From Dokdonia sp. Hel_I_53 (GTDB lineage Bacteria; Bacteroidota; Bacteroidia; Flavobacteriales; Flavobacteriaceae): DNA of 64,000 nt. Below are positions 36,784 to 44,074 of this stretch, in pieces. The notes below the pieces were generated by a model. That model was not told where the DNA came from. It saw only the letters and a program-made list of their open reading frames with translations, and did no database searches. Each line of letters opens with the position of its first letter. The first letter of the stretch is position 1. The stretch covers positions 2,003,001 through 2,067,000 of the forward strand of contig NZ_VISL01000001.1 in assembly GCF_007827465.1 (NCBI RefSeq), given 5' to 3'. A program made the position numbers and the translations under genes.

Positions 36784-37203
36784 GCTTACACAGTGTACTT
36801 ACTCCTATGCGATTTCTCGTCACTCGTGCCTCGTTCTGTCGAAATGACTTAGGGTTGTCATCTCGACGCAAGAAGAGATCACACAAGCAGCTCCACAATG
36901 TTAATAATATAAGCATCTACTTGTTTTCAGATTATTGCACACACAAAGTGTTTACTCTTATGTGATTTCTCGTCACTCGTGCTTCGTTCTATCGAAATGA
37001 CTTAGGCTCGTCATCTCGACGCAAGGAGAGATCACGCAAGAAGCTCCAGGATGTTAATAAAATAAACATCTACTTGTTTTCAAATTATCGAACACATAAA
37101 GTGTTTACTCCTATTCGATTTCTCGTCACTCGTGCCACGTTTTGTCGAAATATCTTAGGCTCGTCATCTCGACGCTAGGAGAGATCACACAAGAAGCTCC
37201 AGA
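36784..37203. repeat. Tandem array of a 153-bp intergenic repeat (about 2.75 units)
   Basis: The marker GATTTCTCGTCACTCGTGC recurs at 36811, 36964 and 37117, a constant period of 153 bases; the third unit is truncated. Within each unit GTCGAAATGAC and GTCATCTCGAC form an imperfect 11-base stem around an 8-base loop. Outer arms GATTTCTC and GAGAGATC can extend it. Similar GTCATTTCGAC elements are recurrent intergenic repeats in flavobacterial genomes (general knowledge). There are no spacers as in CRISPR, and no ORF. The array fills the gap at the left edge of the accessory island. Confidence 0.85.
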
Positions 37204-37224
37204 AGAGTTACTTTAAAAATTACA

Positions 37225-37884
37225 TCAGCTTAAATAACCAAAATCTTTTAGATCTTCTGCAGTATGTACTTGGTTAGTCACACCATCTTTAATCACAAGG
37301 TTCTTAGTAGAAATATCTAATACATCTGTATAATAATGATCGGTGAGGATCATACCTTTCTTCTCTTTAAGTTTGAGTAGCAATGTCTTAATTTTATCTT
37401 TATACAGAGGCTCAATCATAGAAAAAGGCTCGTCTAGCATTAAGAAGGGATGAGGTAGGTTTGCAATGAGCAGTAGCTCTAGATAACGTAATTCTCCGAG
37501 CGAAAGAGATCCTGTTTTGCGGGAAGCAATTTTTTCAATAAAAGGCGCTCTAAAAATAATATCCTGGTCATTGCCTTCATAAAATAGCGGAATGATGTCA
37601 CGCACTTTAAGATGTTTAGGTAGAAAGTGTTCTTGTGGTAAATACCCGATATGTTGCTGGGGAATTATGGAGGACTGCTTAATGACTATTTCATTAATTC
37701 TTAAGTCTAAGGTAGTCGCTTTTAATGTGCCGAATAAAATTTTAAGCAAGGTTGATTTGCCAGAACCGTTTTTACCAAACATTCCTAAAATCTCACCTTG
37801 TTTCAAAGAGAAAGAAACATCTTCTAGCACTTTTTTGGAACCAAAAGATTTGCGCGCATAATTTAGCTTTAACTCGCTCCTCAT
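37225..37884 (-). CDS. ABC transporter ATP-binding protein
   Basis: The start is the ATG at 37884, whose ATGA overlaps the stop of the upstream membrane gene; an upstream extension to 37941 would lie inside that gene. The 219 residues have Walker A GKNGSGKST, signature SLSLGELRYLEL (an atypical LSLGE) and Walker B FLMLDEPF. Switch His is in MILTDHYYTDVL. The partner at 37881-38174 has few helices, so an export-type or heterodimeric arrangement is possible. The substrate is unknown. Confidence 0.85.
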   Translation of the reverse strand: MRSELKLNYARKSFGSKKVLEDVSFSLKQGEILGMFGKNGSGKSTLLKILFGTLKATTLDLRINEIVIKQSSIIPQQHIGYLPQEHFLPKHLKVRDIIPLFYEGNDQDIIFRAPFIEKIASRKTGSLSLGELRYLELLLIANLPHPFLMLDEPFSMIEPLYKDKIKTLLLKLKEKKGMILTDHYYTDVLDISTKNLVIKDGVTNQVHTAEDLKDFGYLS

Positions 37885-38174
37885 ATAAAAAGAGCTAAAG
37901 TTATTGCTATAATAACCCCAATTGTAAAGTTTACAGCCCAAGTCTTAAGAATAAGCTCTTTTTTGGTAAATCCAAGATTGTAATACATATAATATTGCTG
38001 CTTTTGAAAATATCGAAAAGCAAGCACACCTAATCCCGTCCCAAAAACACCGAAGATGATAACCGTTCTTAGAAGCCAATCCAAAAGCCCATCTACCACC
38101 CCAGCACTTGCCAGTCCAAATAGGATACAAATTGCCATTGCAAATAGTGTAACGTCGCGGTAATATGGGAACAT
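37881..38174 (-). CDS. Small membrane protein, partner of the ABC ATPase
   Basis: The 97 residues start MFPYYRDVT and have three hydrophobic helices (about residues 8-25, 34-53, 78-96) with a basic loop YFQKQQYYMYYNLGFTKKE. The stop overlaps the ABC ATPase start by 4 bases (ATGA), so the two are translationally coupled and likely form a transporter. A fossil of the first codons of this gene also lies at 41113-41145. I do not recognise the family. Confidence 0.75.
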   Translation of the reverse strand: MFPYYRDVTLFAMAICILFGLASAGVVDGLLDWLLRTVIIFGVFGTGLGVLAFRYFQKQQYYMYYNLGFTKKELILKTWAVNFTIGVIIAITLALFI

Positions 38175-38254
38175 GTTTAAAAGTAAATAAATTTGTTTTA
38201 TATAATAATCATGAAACTGCTCTCATAAAAATACTGAATAAACCTGCATTAAAA

Positions 38255-38794
38255 TTACTTGTGTGACCAAAGTAAGACGCCCACATTACGATATTTTGAA
38301 CCCATTTTTTCGTAAACCCTTAGATTTAATTCTTTAGTAGACCAAGCAGGATTATTGTCAAAAAACACATAGATGAACCCATTTCTTTCATTAAAAAGTG
38401 GTTTGGACATCCGGTAATTGTTTTCGTTATTTTCTGAAAAGTTTAATTGAAGATTATATTTACTTAACCTCACAGGTATTTCCATTTCCTTTTGTAACGT
38501 CAAGAAATCAGATTTAGATGGAAATACCTCAGATATGTCTTTATAAAAAATGCTAGGTGCTTTTTTTGCATTCATTCGAACCTCATCAATATCCCAATTA
38601 AAATCATATTCATTTTTAAGAATTTGATTTGTTAACGTTAGAGGGTGAATAGTTCTATTATTTAGAATAGGAGTTAAATATTCTAAGAATTCAATTTCCT
38701 GTGAATTCAAGTCTTTATAGAATGATTGAGATTTGCAGGAAGCCAGTAAAGCAACAGCAATAATCAAAAAAATCTTTATTGTATCTGTTCTCAC
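38255..38794 (-). CDS. Predicted lipoprotein of unknown function (gene Y, copy 1)
   Basis: The 179-residue product starts with GTG. The lipoprotein signal IFLIIAVALLASC puts the lipidation Cys at residue 20. The mature part has no recognised domain. It lies 2 bases after the stop of a broken secreted-protein gene (X). A nearly identical but truncated copy of its first 24 codons lies at 40504-40623, so the X-Y pair was duplicated. Confidence 0.7.
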   Translation of the reverse strand: MRTDTIKIFLIIAVALLASCKSQSFYKDLNSQEIEFLEYLTPILNNRTIHPLTLTNQILKNEYDFNWDIDEVRMNAKKAPSIFYKDISEVFPSKSDFLTLQKEMEIPVRLSKYNLQLNFSENNENNYRMSKPLFNERNGFIYVFFDNNPAWSTKELNLRVYEKMGSKYRNVGVLLWSHK

Positions 38795-39045
38795 TGTTAT
38801 TTAGACTTAGAATAAGCAGGTATTATAAACTCTTCAACTTTTCTAGAAACATAATTTCCATTCTCAATAAAAACTTCCAACCTAGGAAACTCTTTATCCA
38901 AAATACGTATGATTTTTGGATTTATAAGACGTTCAATTTTAAATAAATTGCTCGTAGTATAATAGTCGCCATCTGTAATAAGAGATATAAAAATACTGAA
39001 ATGTAGCTCTTCAGATTCACTCACATTTTTCACAGACACCTTACT
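38724..39045. repeat. Duplicated segment D1 (matches 40553-40875)
   Basis: This holds the 5' part of lipoprotein gene Y and most of gene X. By eye it is about 90 percent identical to 40553-40875 in the same orientation. One extra base in the other copy causes a frameshift. Confidence 0.85.
38797..39045 (-). pseudogene. 5'-truncated copy of secreted-protein gene X
   Basis: The frame encodes about 80 residues (SVKNVSESEELHFSIFIS... to IPAYSKSK) equal to the C-terminal part of the gene at 40626-41064. The signal peptide and first 65 or so codons are missing. An in-frame TGA lies at 39046-39048, where homology ends and a ferredoxin-reductase fragment begins. A GTG at 39037-39039 is the only start. 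Confidence 0.75.
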
Positions 39046-39048
39046 TCA

Positions 39049-39243
39049 TATATTTTAAACATCATCATGATCCACTACAATCGTAGCGCTTGTGGGATGT
39101 GCTTGACACGTGAGAATTAATCCCTCTGCCACCTCTGCATCTGTGAGGATTTGTTTTTTTTTCATCCCTGCGGTACCTTTTGTTACTCTAGCAATAAAGC
39201 TATTACAAACACCTCCTTGACAAGAGTGCGGTACATTGATTTA
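39049..39243 (-). pseudogene. Displaced 3' end of the PaaE-like reductase gene, copy 1
   Basis: Read on the minus strand it encodes the 2Fe-2S ferredoxin tail: PHSCQGGVCNSFIARV, then QILTDAEVAEGLILTCQAHP and a final VVVDHDDV with TAA. One cluster cysteine is changed to Phe. It corresponds to the last roughly 62 codons of the intact gene at 48067-49119. Homology stops at a TTATCTA sequence on the plus strand, the same place as in copy 2. Confidence 0.9.
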
Positions 39244-39244
39244 T

Positions 39245-39601
39245 CTATTTCATAGTTTCTTTAATTAAAATCGTATCATTTTTTATAATACATGTATAGA
39301 TACTATTTGTTGGGACTCCATTACTGTAGTATCCAAAGTTTTTAAAATGTTCCTCTAATCCTATTTTGTAATTTAGTTGATAACTACCATCTATGATAGG
39401 AACATCTATAAATTTTAAATTAACCTCTTTTTTTCCATTAGACTCTAAAGTATCAATATGAATAATGTTTGTGCCGTTTGAGATTTTTATATCAGTAATA
39501 TATATAGAATTAGTATTCCATATTTCAAAATTGACTTCATTTGGCTCATTGTAGCATCCAATAATTGTAATGCATATTAAGATTCTAAATAGGGTTCTCA
39601 C
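39245..39601 (-). CDS. Small predicted lipoprotein
   Basis: The 118-residue product has the lipoprotein signal FRILICITIIGC (Cys16) and a beta-rich mature part of about 100 residues with EVNFEIWNTNSIYITDIKIS. No family is recognised. Its ATG overlaps the stop of a short upstream frame by ATGA, so it looks like the second gene of a pair whose first member has decayed. Its stop falls directly at the junction with the displaced reductase fragment. Confidence 0.6.
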   Translation of the reverse strand: MRTLFRILICITIIGCYNEPNEVNFEIWNTNSIYITDIKISNGTNIIHIDTLESNGKKEVNLKFIDVPIIDGSYQLNYKIGLEEHFKNFGYYSNGVPTNSIYTCIIKNDTILIKETMK

Positions 39602-39819
39602 TGATTGGTTGGGATTAAACGTGTTGAATTTATAATACCGTGATTTCCATCATTAGGCGTTTGTGTTGATAAATTATCCCAGAAGTTCGGGTCATTGTTG
39701 TTAATTGGAGATAGATAAATCAAACTACCTATTAATAAACTCTGATAAACAGAATCAGAAAGTTCTTGATTAAACAAGATAAGCTTGTATGACTGCACTA
39801 GAGGTAAAACTTTAATAAA
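39598..39819 (-). pseudogene. Remnant coding frame upstream of the small lipoprotein
   Basis: An open frame of about 73 codons runs from the TAA at 39820-39822 to the TGA at 39598. It has no ATG, only a GTG at 39796-39798. It contains SDSVYQSLLIGSLIYLSP and ends NSTRLIPTNQ. Its stop overlaps the following lipoprotein ATG. It may be the tail of a lost secreted protein; no homology was recognised. Confidence 0.4.
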
Positions 39820-39878
39820 TTAAGTAAAAACTATTAAGATTAAAATGATTAACGAACTTCTTAGATAAAATGTAAAGC

Positions 39879-40460
39879 TTAAAAGGCTAGATATCTTCTC
39901 GTTTCTAACACCCATATTCCATCTTCTCCTTTATTAAATATAGCTAAACTAAGTTGAGAATATCCTTCTCCTCCGGTAGTATATACATGTAAAGAATATT
40001 TCCTGTTATTTGAAAATAGAGGCTGTGCAATATATATATATGGCTTCTTTAATAAATCGTAAGCCTTTCTCTCTATTTTATGATACTCTTCTAATGAATT
40101 ATAGCAAATATATTTTTCTTCATTTTCCGTGATATTTTCACAATCTATTACCTCCAGATTTTCAATTTGAGATTGCAATGTTTGCTTAGACGCTATTAAA
40201 TGTTCCATAATGGATGCAGAAAAAGTATTCACATAGTGCAAGTAATTAGGATGGTTTTGATCTAAAACTTCTATAAAGTCTTTTAAACGTTCATTAGCAT
40301 TAAGAACAACTTCTACCTTTCTGTCGGGTTGAAAGCTCTCGAGGTCATTTAAAGTGTTTTCTATGAATATAGTGACAACTTTTTGATTCTTAGGAGATGT
40401 TTTTGGTGTTGCACCACAGGAAAGTAATGTGTACAATATTATGTAAATAGTTAGTCGCAT
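39879..40460 (-). CDS. Predicted lipoprotein of unknown function
   Basis: The 193 residues begin with a short lipoprotein signal IYIILYTLLSC (Cys15). The mature part is mixed helical and ends with a strand-rich segment (KYSLHVYTTGGEGYSQLSLAIFNKGEDG). That end has the same layout as the C-terminus of the lipoprotein at 38255-38794, suggesting a distant relation. No known domain is visible. It is in the accessory island and followed by an 80-base gap. Confidence 0.65.
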   Translation of the reverse strand: MRLTIYIILYTLLSCGATPKTSPKNQKVVTIFIENTLNDLESFQPDRKVEVVLNANERLKDFIEVLDQNHPNYLHYVNTFSASIMEHLIASKQTLQSQIENLEVIDCENITENEEKYICYNSLEEYHKIERKAYDLLKKPYIYIAQPLFSNNRKYSLHVYTTGGEGYSQLSLAIFNKGEDGIWVLETRRYLAF

Positions 40461-40503
40461 GGCTCTGAAGTATTAATATGACATCCTTTTTTTAAAGACC
40501 ACT

Positions 40504-40623
40504 TTAATTTTTTGTAAAAGTGCACTTTGGATTTTTTTCAATCTTCTGGATCGATTGAGATTTGCAAGAAGCCAGTAAAGCAACAGCAATAAACAAAAAA
40601 ATCTTTATTGTATCTGTTCTCAC
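40504..40623 (-). pseudogene. Truncated second copy of lipoprotein gene Y
   Basis: GTG start, 39 codons. The first 24 residues (MRTDTIKIFLFIAVALLASC, then KSQS) match the lipoprotein at 38255-38794 with one substitution. After that the homology ends and a short unrelated tail runs to TAA. It sits directly after the broken gene X copy, repeating the X-Y order. Confidence 0.75.
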
Positions 40624-40875
40624 TGTTATTTAGACTTAGAATTAGCAGGTATTATAAACTCTTCGACTTTTCTAGAAACATAATTTCCATGCTCAACGAA
40701 AATTTCTAACCTAGGAAACTCTTTATCCAAAATACGTATGATTTTTGGATTCATAAGACGTTCAATTTTTTAATATATTGCTAGTAGTATACTACTCGCC
40801 ATCTGGAGTAAGCGAAATAAAAATATTGGAATGTAGCTCTTCAGATTCACTCACATTTTTCACAGACACATTACT
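40553..40875. repeat. Duplicated segment D2 (matches 38724-39045)
   Basis: Second copy of the X-Y segment. It has one inserted base near 40775 and a nonsense change near 40796 relative to D1. Confidence 0.85.
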
Positions 40876-41064
40876 ATCAAAAATTTCAAAGACACTCAAA
40901 TAGAACGCACCATTATAGATTGGTTGTGATAATATATGCGGATCTTTTAAGTTTGAAAGTATGTAGTTAATTTCAGTTTTAGCTGAATAGTCTATAACTT
41001 CTGTTTGAGCTACGCAGGTAGTAATTGATAATAATAAGAACACTAAGCTAATTAATATCTTCAT
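40626..41064 (-). pseudogene. Secreted-protein gene X, full length but with nonsense and frameshift
   Basis: It begins with a signal peptide (MKILISLVFLLLSITTCVAQ) and runs 90 codons to a TAG where D1 has Tyr. Beyond it the sequence continues to match D1 after a one-base insertion, through LDKEFPRLE- and NYVSRKVEEFIIP-like segments to the TAA at 40626-40628. The full protein would have about 145 residues. The function is unknown. Confidence 0.75.
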
Positions 41065-41112
41065 TTCAAAAACAGACCTATAATATTGGATAAATATATT
41101 TCTAATCTTTAT

Positions 41113-41145
41113 TGCGTTAAGTCACAGTAATATGGAAACATGTCT
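41113..41145 (-). pseudogene. Fossil of the first codons of the 97-residue membrane protein gene
   Basis: The minus strand reads MFPYYCDLTQ then TAA. The intact gene at 37881-38174 starts MFPYYRDVT, and the DNA around GTAATATGG-AACATGT is shared. It is the junction sequence once located downstream of the reductase gene. Confidence 0.65.
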
Positions 41146-41170
41146 AAATGTAGACAAACCTATGTGAATA

Positions 41171-41203
41171 AAAAAAGGCCAATCAAACTATCTTAGACTG
41201 GCC
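41171..41203 (-). terminator. Minus-strand terminator after the displaced reductase fragment copy 2
   Basis: On the minus strand GGCCAGTC pairs with GATTGGCC (8 pairs, one G-U), followed by seven T. It lies just beyond the stop of the displaced 3' end, where a reductase-gene terminator would be expected. Confidence 0.7.
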
Positions 41204-41223
41204 ATTCCATTGTATTAAAAAAT

Positions 41224-41416
41224 TTTAAACATCATCGAAATCCACCACCACTTTAGTACTGGTAGGGTGTGCTTAGCAGGTGAGTATTAACCCCTCTGCC
41301 ACCTCTGCATCTGTGAGGATTTGGTTTTTTTCTATTTCTGCGATACCTTCTGTTACACGGGCAATACAACTACTGCAAATACCTTCTTGACAAGAGTGTG
41401 GCGCATTGATTTATCT
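41224..41416 (-). pseudogene. Displaced 3' end of the PaaE-like reductase gene, copy 2
   Basis: The minus strand encodes APHSCQEGICSSCIARV, then EIEKNQILTDAEVAEGLIL and VVVDFDDV with TAA, matching the last codons of the intact gene. One nonsense codon follows LTC. All four cluster cysteines remain. Homology ends at TTATCTA, as in copy 1. A terminator and a fossil of the membrane-protein gene follow it. Confidence 0.9.
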
Positions 41417-41508
41417 ATCTTAAGGATGTTTTTTCTGTAAAAAGTTCTTTTCTTGTCATTGTATAAATTTTAAAACTTTTTTGTAGTCCGAAAATTACTA
41501 AATACAAT

Positions 41509-41943
41509 TTAATGACCTATTTTAAGAGTCTGTAAGTTTTTTACAGTTCCTGTATATATAGCATTGAAGAAGACTAACTCTCTGTCGAGATTCCTCCTTA
41601 CAAAATAAATTTGTCTAGCTCCGCTTAATAATTCGTGTAGTTTGCAAGGTGATAATTTTTTAAAATCAGAAATAGATGTAATTTTTGTACCTAAAATGAA
41701 AGGTTTTTCAACTTGACTTAAAGGAACTTTATCAAATTCTATTCTATTAAACGGTTGAAATTTATAGTTGTCAAATGAGAAGTGTTTGTCATCACTGGCA
41801 ATTAATAATTCTAAAGAATAATTATAAGCCTTATCTACAGTTAGAGTAATTGATTTATCCATCTTAATGAAAATAGAGTCTTGTTGAGCTATAATTGAAA
41901 ACGAATTAAAGACAATAAGGAAATAAATAAATAATGATTTCAT
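41509..41943 (-). CDS. Small secreted protein, candidate immunity-type family (member 1)
   Basis: The 144-residue protein has a Sec signal peptide ending SIIAQ and a mature start QDSIFIKMDK. It shares layout with the products at 43592-44065 and 45878-46684: a Q-(D/N)-x-(I/L)-(Y/F)-(I/L)-K opening, a FDNYKFQPFNRIEFDK-like strand and an ending with RELVFFNAIYTGTVKN. It is the last gene after a HExxH module. A protective role is only inference from position and from the repeated pairing. Confidence 0.6.
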   Translation of the reverse strand: MKSLFIYFLIVFNSFSIIAQQDSIFIKMDKSITLTVDKAYNYSLELLIASDDKHFSFDNYKFQPFNRIEFDKVPLSQVEKPFILGTKITSISDFKKLSPCKLHELLSGARQIYFVRRNLDRELVFFNAIYTGTVKNLQTLKIGH

Positions 41944-41982
41944 CTTAATTGCAGTTTGAGTTTACAGTATTTTATATCTGTT

Positions 41983-42558
41983 CTATTCTTTCAACTCCCA
42001 ATACTCATCTTTTTTAACAAGATCTACTTCAAAACCAAAAGTATTGTCTAAAACATCTGTGGTCACGACAACATAAATTTTGGCTATGTTTGAATTTTCC
42101 ATTTTATATATATTGCTATATTGAACAAAAATAGCTTGTTCCTTTGCCAAAGAAATTGATTTTAATTCATTTGTAGATAGATTAATAAAAGTATAGTCAT
42201 TACAATTAAGTTTTAAATCTGCTTTAACCAACTCATATACTTGAAGATCTTTCTCATCGAAAAATGAATATACTTGATTCAATGATTTTATATTTTCAAT
42301 TTTCAATTTTAAAGTATCAATATATACAGATAATGGAGGTATACTATCAGGCCGATTATTCAAGCGCTTGAACTTTGTTCCATTTTTAAACTCCTCCAGT
42401 AATGGAATTTGATCAAGTCTTTTGTCTACATTAAGTTTGTTTAGTACATTACATAGTAGATTGTCTGAAATTGATTCTTCTTTTTTTTGAAATTGGCAAC
42501 TGGTTAAAAGCGAGCCTACTACAATTATACTAATTACAAGGTGGTGTGTTTGAATCAT
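41983..42558 (-). CDS. Predicted lipoprotein coupled to the HExxH module
   Basis: The 191-residue protein has the lipoprotein signal VISIIVVGSLLTSC (Cys21). The mature part is alpha/beta with no recognised family. Its start lies 29 bases inside the end of the HExxH protein gene, so translation is coupled. A surface- or periplasm-facing lipoprotein encoded directly after a putative secreted protease would fit an immunity or processing partner, but nothing proves it. Confidence 0.65.
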   Translation of the reverse strand: MIQTHHLVISIIVVGSLLTSCQFQKKEESISDNLLCNVLNKLNVDKRLDQIPLLEEFKNGTKFKRLNNRPDSIPPLSVYIDTLKLKIENIKSLNQVYSFFDEKDLQVYELVKADLKLNCNDYTFINLSTNELKSISLAKEQAIFVQYSNIYKMENSNIAKIYVVVTTDVLDNTFGFEVDLVKKDEYWELKE

Positions 42559-43348
42559 TGACTACAATAGAATAAAGGTTAGACAAATTATTGATTTCAG
42601 TTCGAGAAATATATCCAGATCTAATACCTACAGATTCTAAACCGCTCCAAGAAGGATATTTATAATGTTCTAAAGTTTGCGAATTACTATCAAATTCTCT
42701 TAATCCCCTACTTATTGGATTGATCAGGTATTGAGCCATAAAATAGTGTTCACTTGCTGTTGCTACATAATTTTGATCTGAATTTTGATCGCTATAGAAC
42801 CTCCACATTTTTTCAAACCATTGAAATTGTTGTTGCGACAATGAATTAGGAGGACTATTATTAGAAAAATGAATTCTATGTAGCTCAGCGTGGAATGTTT
42901 CGTGAAAAATATCAGTTGCTATATCAATTCCCCCACTGCTAATATTAGCTAAATGAAACCTAATAGTAATTAAACCATTTTCATCAGGGATCCCAGTACG
43001 TGCGCTTGAAGTATCAATAGGATTGTTATATGTTGAAAATCTTATGTTAAATGGACTGTCATTTGGTCTAAATGCTTCAGAAGTTCTTTTCCATAGATTA
43101 TTATTATCTTCAATTAGTGAAGTTAGTACACAATCCATTGGTGTATTAATAAAACTTGAGTCCTTCAGAATTCCATTCTCAATATCCACCTCACCATCTT
43201 CTTCTAAAGCTTCTTTTACTTCTAAAGCAAATAGTGGGTTCTCTAGTAAAACAGAAAGCTGTTCCTCACTAAGAGTTTCTCCAGTAGAGGTTTCTATACT
43301 TGTAAGTACGGAAGCCTCTTGTATAGTATAGTGGTATGGCAATGACAT
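42530..43348 (-). CDS. HExxH metalloprotease-like C-terminal module, orphan copy
   Basis: The 272 residues start with a segment nearly the same as one in the product at 44075-45493 (TIQEASVLTSIET to EALEEDGEVDIE), then diverge. The metalloprotease-like motif IFHETFHAEL has His149, Glu150 and His153. Upstream DNA (to about 43376) still matches the longer gene (codons for NRVLAYVIAIP), but a 2-base deletion breaks that frame. The ATG at 43348 is therefore accidental and the protein is an N-terminally cut-off module without a signal peptide. Confidence 0.65.
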   Translation of the reverse strand: MSLPYHYTIQEASVLTSIETSTGETLSEEQLSVLLENPLFALEVKEALEEDGEVDIENGILKDSSFINTPMDCVLTSLIEDNNNLWKRTSEAFRPNDSPFNIRFSTYNNPIDTSSARTGIPDENGLITIRFHLANISSGGIDIATDIFHETFHAELHRIHFSNNSPPNSLSQQQFQWFEKMWRFYSDQNSDQNYVATASEHYFMAQYLINPISRGLREFDSNSQTLEHYKYPSWSGLESVGIRSGYISRTEINNLSNLYSIVVNDSNTPPCN

Positions 43349-43486
43349 AGGCTAAAACACGATTAAATGTTGCTTCAATTATTTTTAGAAAATTTTAAGT
43401 ATCAAAAAAAAAACGCCAGTTTAAACTAGGTTTATGTATTTAAATGCTGTAATTGTAAGTTTTGCCTTCCATAAGATTTATTAAGA

Positions 43487-43528
43487 CATCTAAATACATT
43501 TAGACAGAATCTTTTTCGTATTTAGATG
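43487..43528. terminator. 11-base inverted repeat, possible terminator or structure
   Basis: CATCTAAATAC (43487-43497) and GTATTTAGATG (43518-43528) are exact complements around a 20-base loop. It lies in the 216-base gap between the stop of the secreted-protein gene (43592) and the orphan module. No long T run follows. Confidence 0.4.
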
Positions 43529-43591
43529 GGATGTAATTAAAAAAATAACAATAAATATTATTTTGCTTTTATTTATTTACAACTTCGAGGA

Positions 43592-44065
43592 CTATCCTTT
43601 TGTTGGGATGATATTTTTTCTAGTTCCTACATAAATTAGAGGAAGGATAAAATATTCAAAACTATTTTTAGCAGTTATAGAAGTACAATTTACTTCTTCT
43701 AATAGAAAAATTTTCTTTTTAAGACTTAGTTCATTATGAACTTGCCAAAAAGCCTTTTGCTCAACTAATTCATTAATTGTTACATATTTTAAAGTGTCAA
43801 TAGACACTTTTTTTCTTAATTCTTTAGGTGTTAAATATCCTATTTCATTTTTGTCCTCTATGTAAACCGTATTAAATACTTCAAACCTAAAGTAATCACT
43901 TATGAAACGAGGATCTTCGCTCTTTGATATAAATCCTGTAATGTAAGAAGTAGTATTAATTTTCTTAAAAAAAGGCTTTTCTATTTTAAGATAGAGCGTT
44001 TCATTTTGAGAAAAACAATTTGCTGTTATAAGTAAAATAATAATGCTTTGGATTAGTTTGTTCAT
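43592..44065 (-). CDS. Small secreted protein, candidate immunity-type family (member 2)
   Basis: The 157-residue product has a signal peptide ending TANCFSQ and a mature start NETLYLKIEK. It shares FISDYFRFEVFNTVYIEDK and the ending FILPLIYVGTRKN with member 1. It begins 9 bases after the stop of the HExxH module at 44075, in the same direction, so the two are co-transcribed. The function is unknown. Confidence 0.65.
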   Translation of the reverse strand: MNKLIQSIIILLITANCFSQNETLYLKIEKPFFKKINTTSYITGFISKSEDPRFISDYFRFEVFNTVYIEDKNEIGYLTPKELRKKVSIDTLKYVTINELVEQKAFWQVHNELSLKKKIFLLEEVNCTSITAKNSFEYFILPLIYVGTRKNIIPTKG

Positions 44066-44074
44066 AAGATTTTG

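Noticed and set aside
36784..37203. Possible CRISPR array
   Set aside because: The units are 153-bp tandem copies with matching content throughout. There are no short repeats with unique spacers and no cas genes.
38797..39039. Intact 80-residue hypothetical gene
   Set aside because: Comparison with the copy at 40626-41064 shows that it is a 5'-truncated fragment lacking the signal peptide, so it is listed as a pseudogene.
43023..43331. 102-codon plus-strand frame opposite the orphan HExxH module
   Set aside because: It is the antisense of a segment conserved at protein level in two paralogues on the minus strand, so the minus frame is the real one.
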